In this document: positions 63,567 to 64,000 of the stretch, in pieces | Layout: the number at the start of each line of letters is the position of its first letter | How positions within the stretch are numbered: position 1 is the stretch's first letter | Assembly: GCF_000724545.1 (NCBI RefSeq) | Contig: NZ_JHBV01000016.1 | Coordinates: 248,001 to 312,000 of the forward strand | Direction of reading: 5' to 3' | DNA: 64,000 bases | Source: Aureispira sp. CCB-QB1 | Lineage (GTDB): Bacteria > Bacteroidota > Bacteroidia > Chitinophagales > Saprospiraceae | Notes under the pieces: model-generated | Database searches by the model: none | What the model was told of the DNA's origin: nothing | Seen by the model: the letters and a program-made list of their open reading frames with translations, nothing else | Translations under genes and position numbers: made by a program

Positions 63567-64000
63567 ATGAAAAGCACCTTGATTTATATTCTTATAACTC
63601 TTGCCTGTTGTACAATGAGTTGCCAAACAAGTTCCTCCGATACAATGATTCTACAAACGTTGCTTCAAAACAAGCATCGGCAAAAAAATACGCTAATAAT
63701 ACAAGACAATACCTCCTCCATGTTAAAATCATTGCAAGAAATCACTGAATATAAAACACAATGTCGCCCTTTGTATTCAAAATGTTATGAAATTCGCCAA
63801 TTAGCAGACAGTCTTTCAGAATACATCGACCATCTAAAAATAGACCTCATTAATTCTTCTGGAGGTTATTCCAACTCAGACGCCCCCTTACCTATGATGT
63901 TAACTAAAATTCCTAAAAATGCCCAAGCAACAGAAATTGTTCAGCAAATGCTGCTCACCGATAAGCAGCAAGTTGCTCCAACTCAAATCATAACTCGTAA
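63567..64000 (+). CDS. Fourth GldM-like lipoprotein, truncated by the window end
   Basis: An ATG at 63567, 10 bp after the previous stop codon, opens a frame that runs off the window with 144 complete codons. It starts MKSTLIYILITLACCTMSCQ, a lipoprotein-type signal with Cys19. YIDHLKIDLINSSGGYSNSD and MLTKIPKNAQATEIVQQMLL align with the helical first domain of the paralogues (YIYALKDLMAQESKGVY; GMPKDGENKEVVEQVF). Its full length and C-terminal domains cannot be seen. Confidence 0.7.
   Translation, partial: MKSTLIYILITLACCTMSCQTSSSDTMILQTLLQNKHRQKNTLIIQDNTSSMLKSLQEITEYKTQCRPLYSKCYEIRQLADSLSEYIDHLKIDLINSSGGYSNSDAPLPMMLTKIPKNAQATEIVQQMLLTDKQQVAPTQIITR

Overview
The window is a low-GC chromosomal segment from a member of the Bacteroidota. 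The evidence is: several secreted proteins with C-terminal type IX secretion (T9SS) sorting domains, a PorP/SprF-like protein, GldM-like proteins, an OMP_b-brl_3-type outer-membrane barrel next to an ECF sigma factor, and promoters that fit the Bacteroidetes consensus (TTG, 19-20 nt, TAnnTTTG). The gene set suggests a marine, gliding Saprospiria-type bacterium; that lineage call is inference. I see no tRNA, rRNA, CRISPR array or intact insertion sequence.

Layout. 1-13.8 kb: T9SS lipase, urocanase (hutU), a double FGE-sulfatase-domain protein, a barrel/ECF-sigma/membrane-regulator operon, a LacI regulator and small membrane proteins. 13.9-18.2 kb: secreted and lipoprotein-type proteins, two of which share an Ig-like module. 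18.3-22.1 kb: a PIN-domain/Xre-ImmA pair with an operator on its promoter, then thrS. 22.5-33.7 kb: a TolB-TPR-AraC regulator, a quinone-oxidoreductase-like enzyme, an AIM24-family protein, an esterase, a Cys-rich peptide, guaC, a zupT-type transporter with a palindromic operator, a LysM protein, a LysE exporter and a serine/threonine dehydratase. 34-42.5 kb: a membrane transglutaminase, a zinc-ribbon protein, YbaB, a vitamin K-dependent carboxylase-like (HTTM) protein, and a membrane protein with an FG-GAP/ASPIC protein. 42.6-50.4 kb: a 2003-residue T9SS type-B protein and a PorP/SprF-OmpA fusion. 50.7-53.5 kb: a TPR-HTH sensor and a Lys-rich secreted protein. 53.9-59.7 kb: aromatic amino-acid genes (phenylalanine hydroxylase behind a Tyr-rich attenuator, aroB, aroC), mtaB and an iodotyrosine-deiodinase homologue. 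59.8-64 kb: a tandem run of four GldM-like lipoproteins, the last cut by the window end.

The most notable signals are as follows. (1) A complete ribosome-mediated attenuator stands before phhA: a 29-residue leader peptide containing YYYWYF, an antiterminator and a terminator. It implies the hydroxylase is used to make tyrosine. (2) Four adjacent GldM-like proteins carry lipoprotein signals instead of the GldM transmembrane helix, and at least two lack the distal domains. (3) A PorP/SprF porin is fused through a coiled coil to an OmpA peptidoglycan-binding domain, next to a giant type-B CTD protein with a three-domain supra-repeat. (4) A carboxylase-like protein retains the His and Lys of vitamin K-dependent gamma-glutamyl carboxylase. 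(5) A family of short interspersed elements with terminal inverted repeats (TAGTTCGTTGA or TACTCCGTTGA) is scattered between genes.
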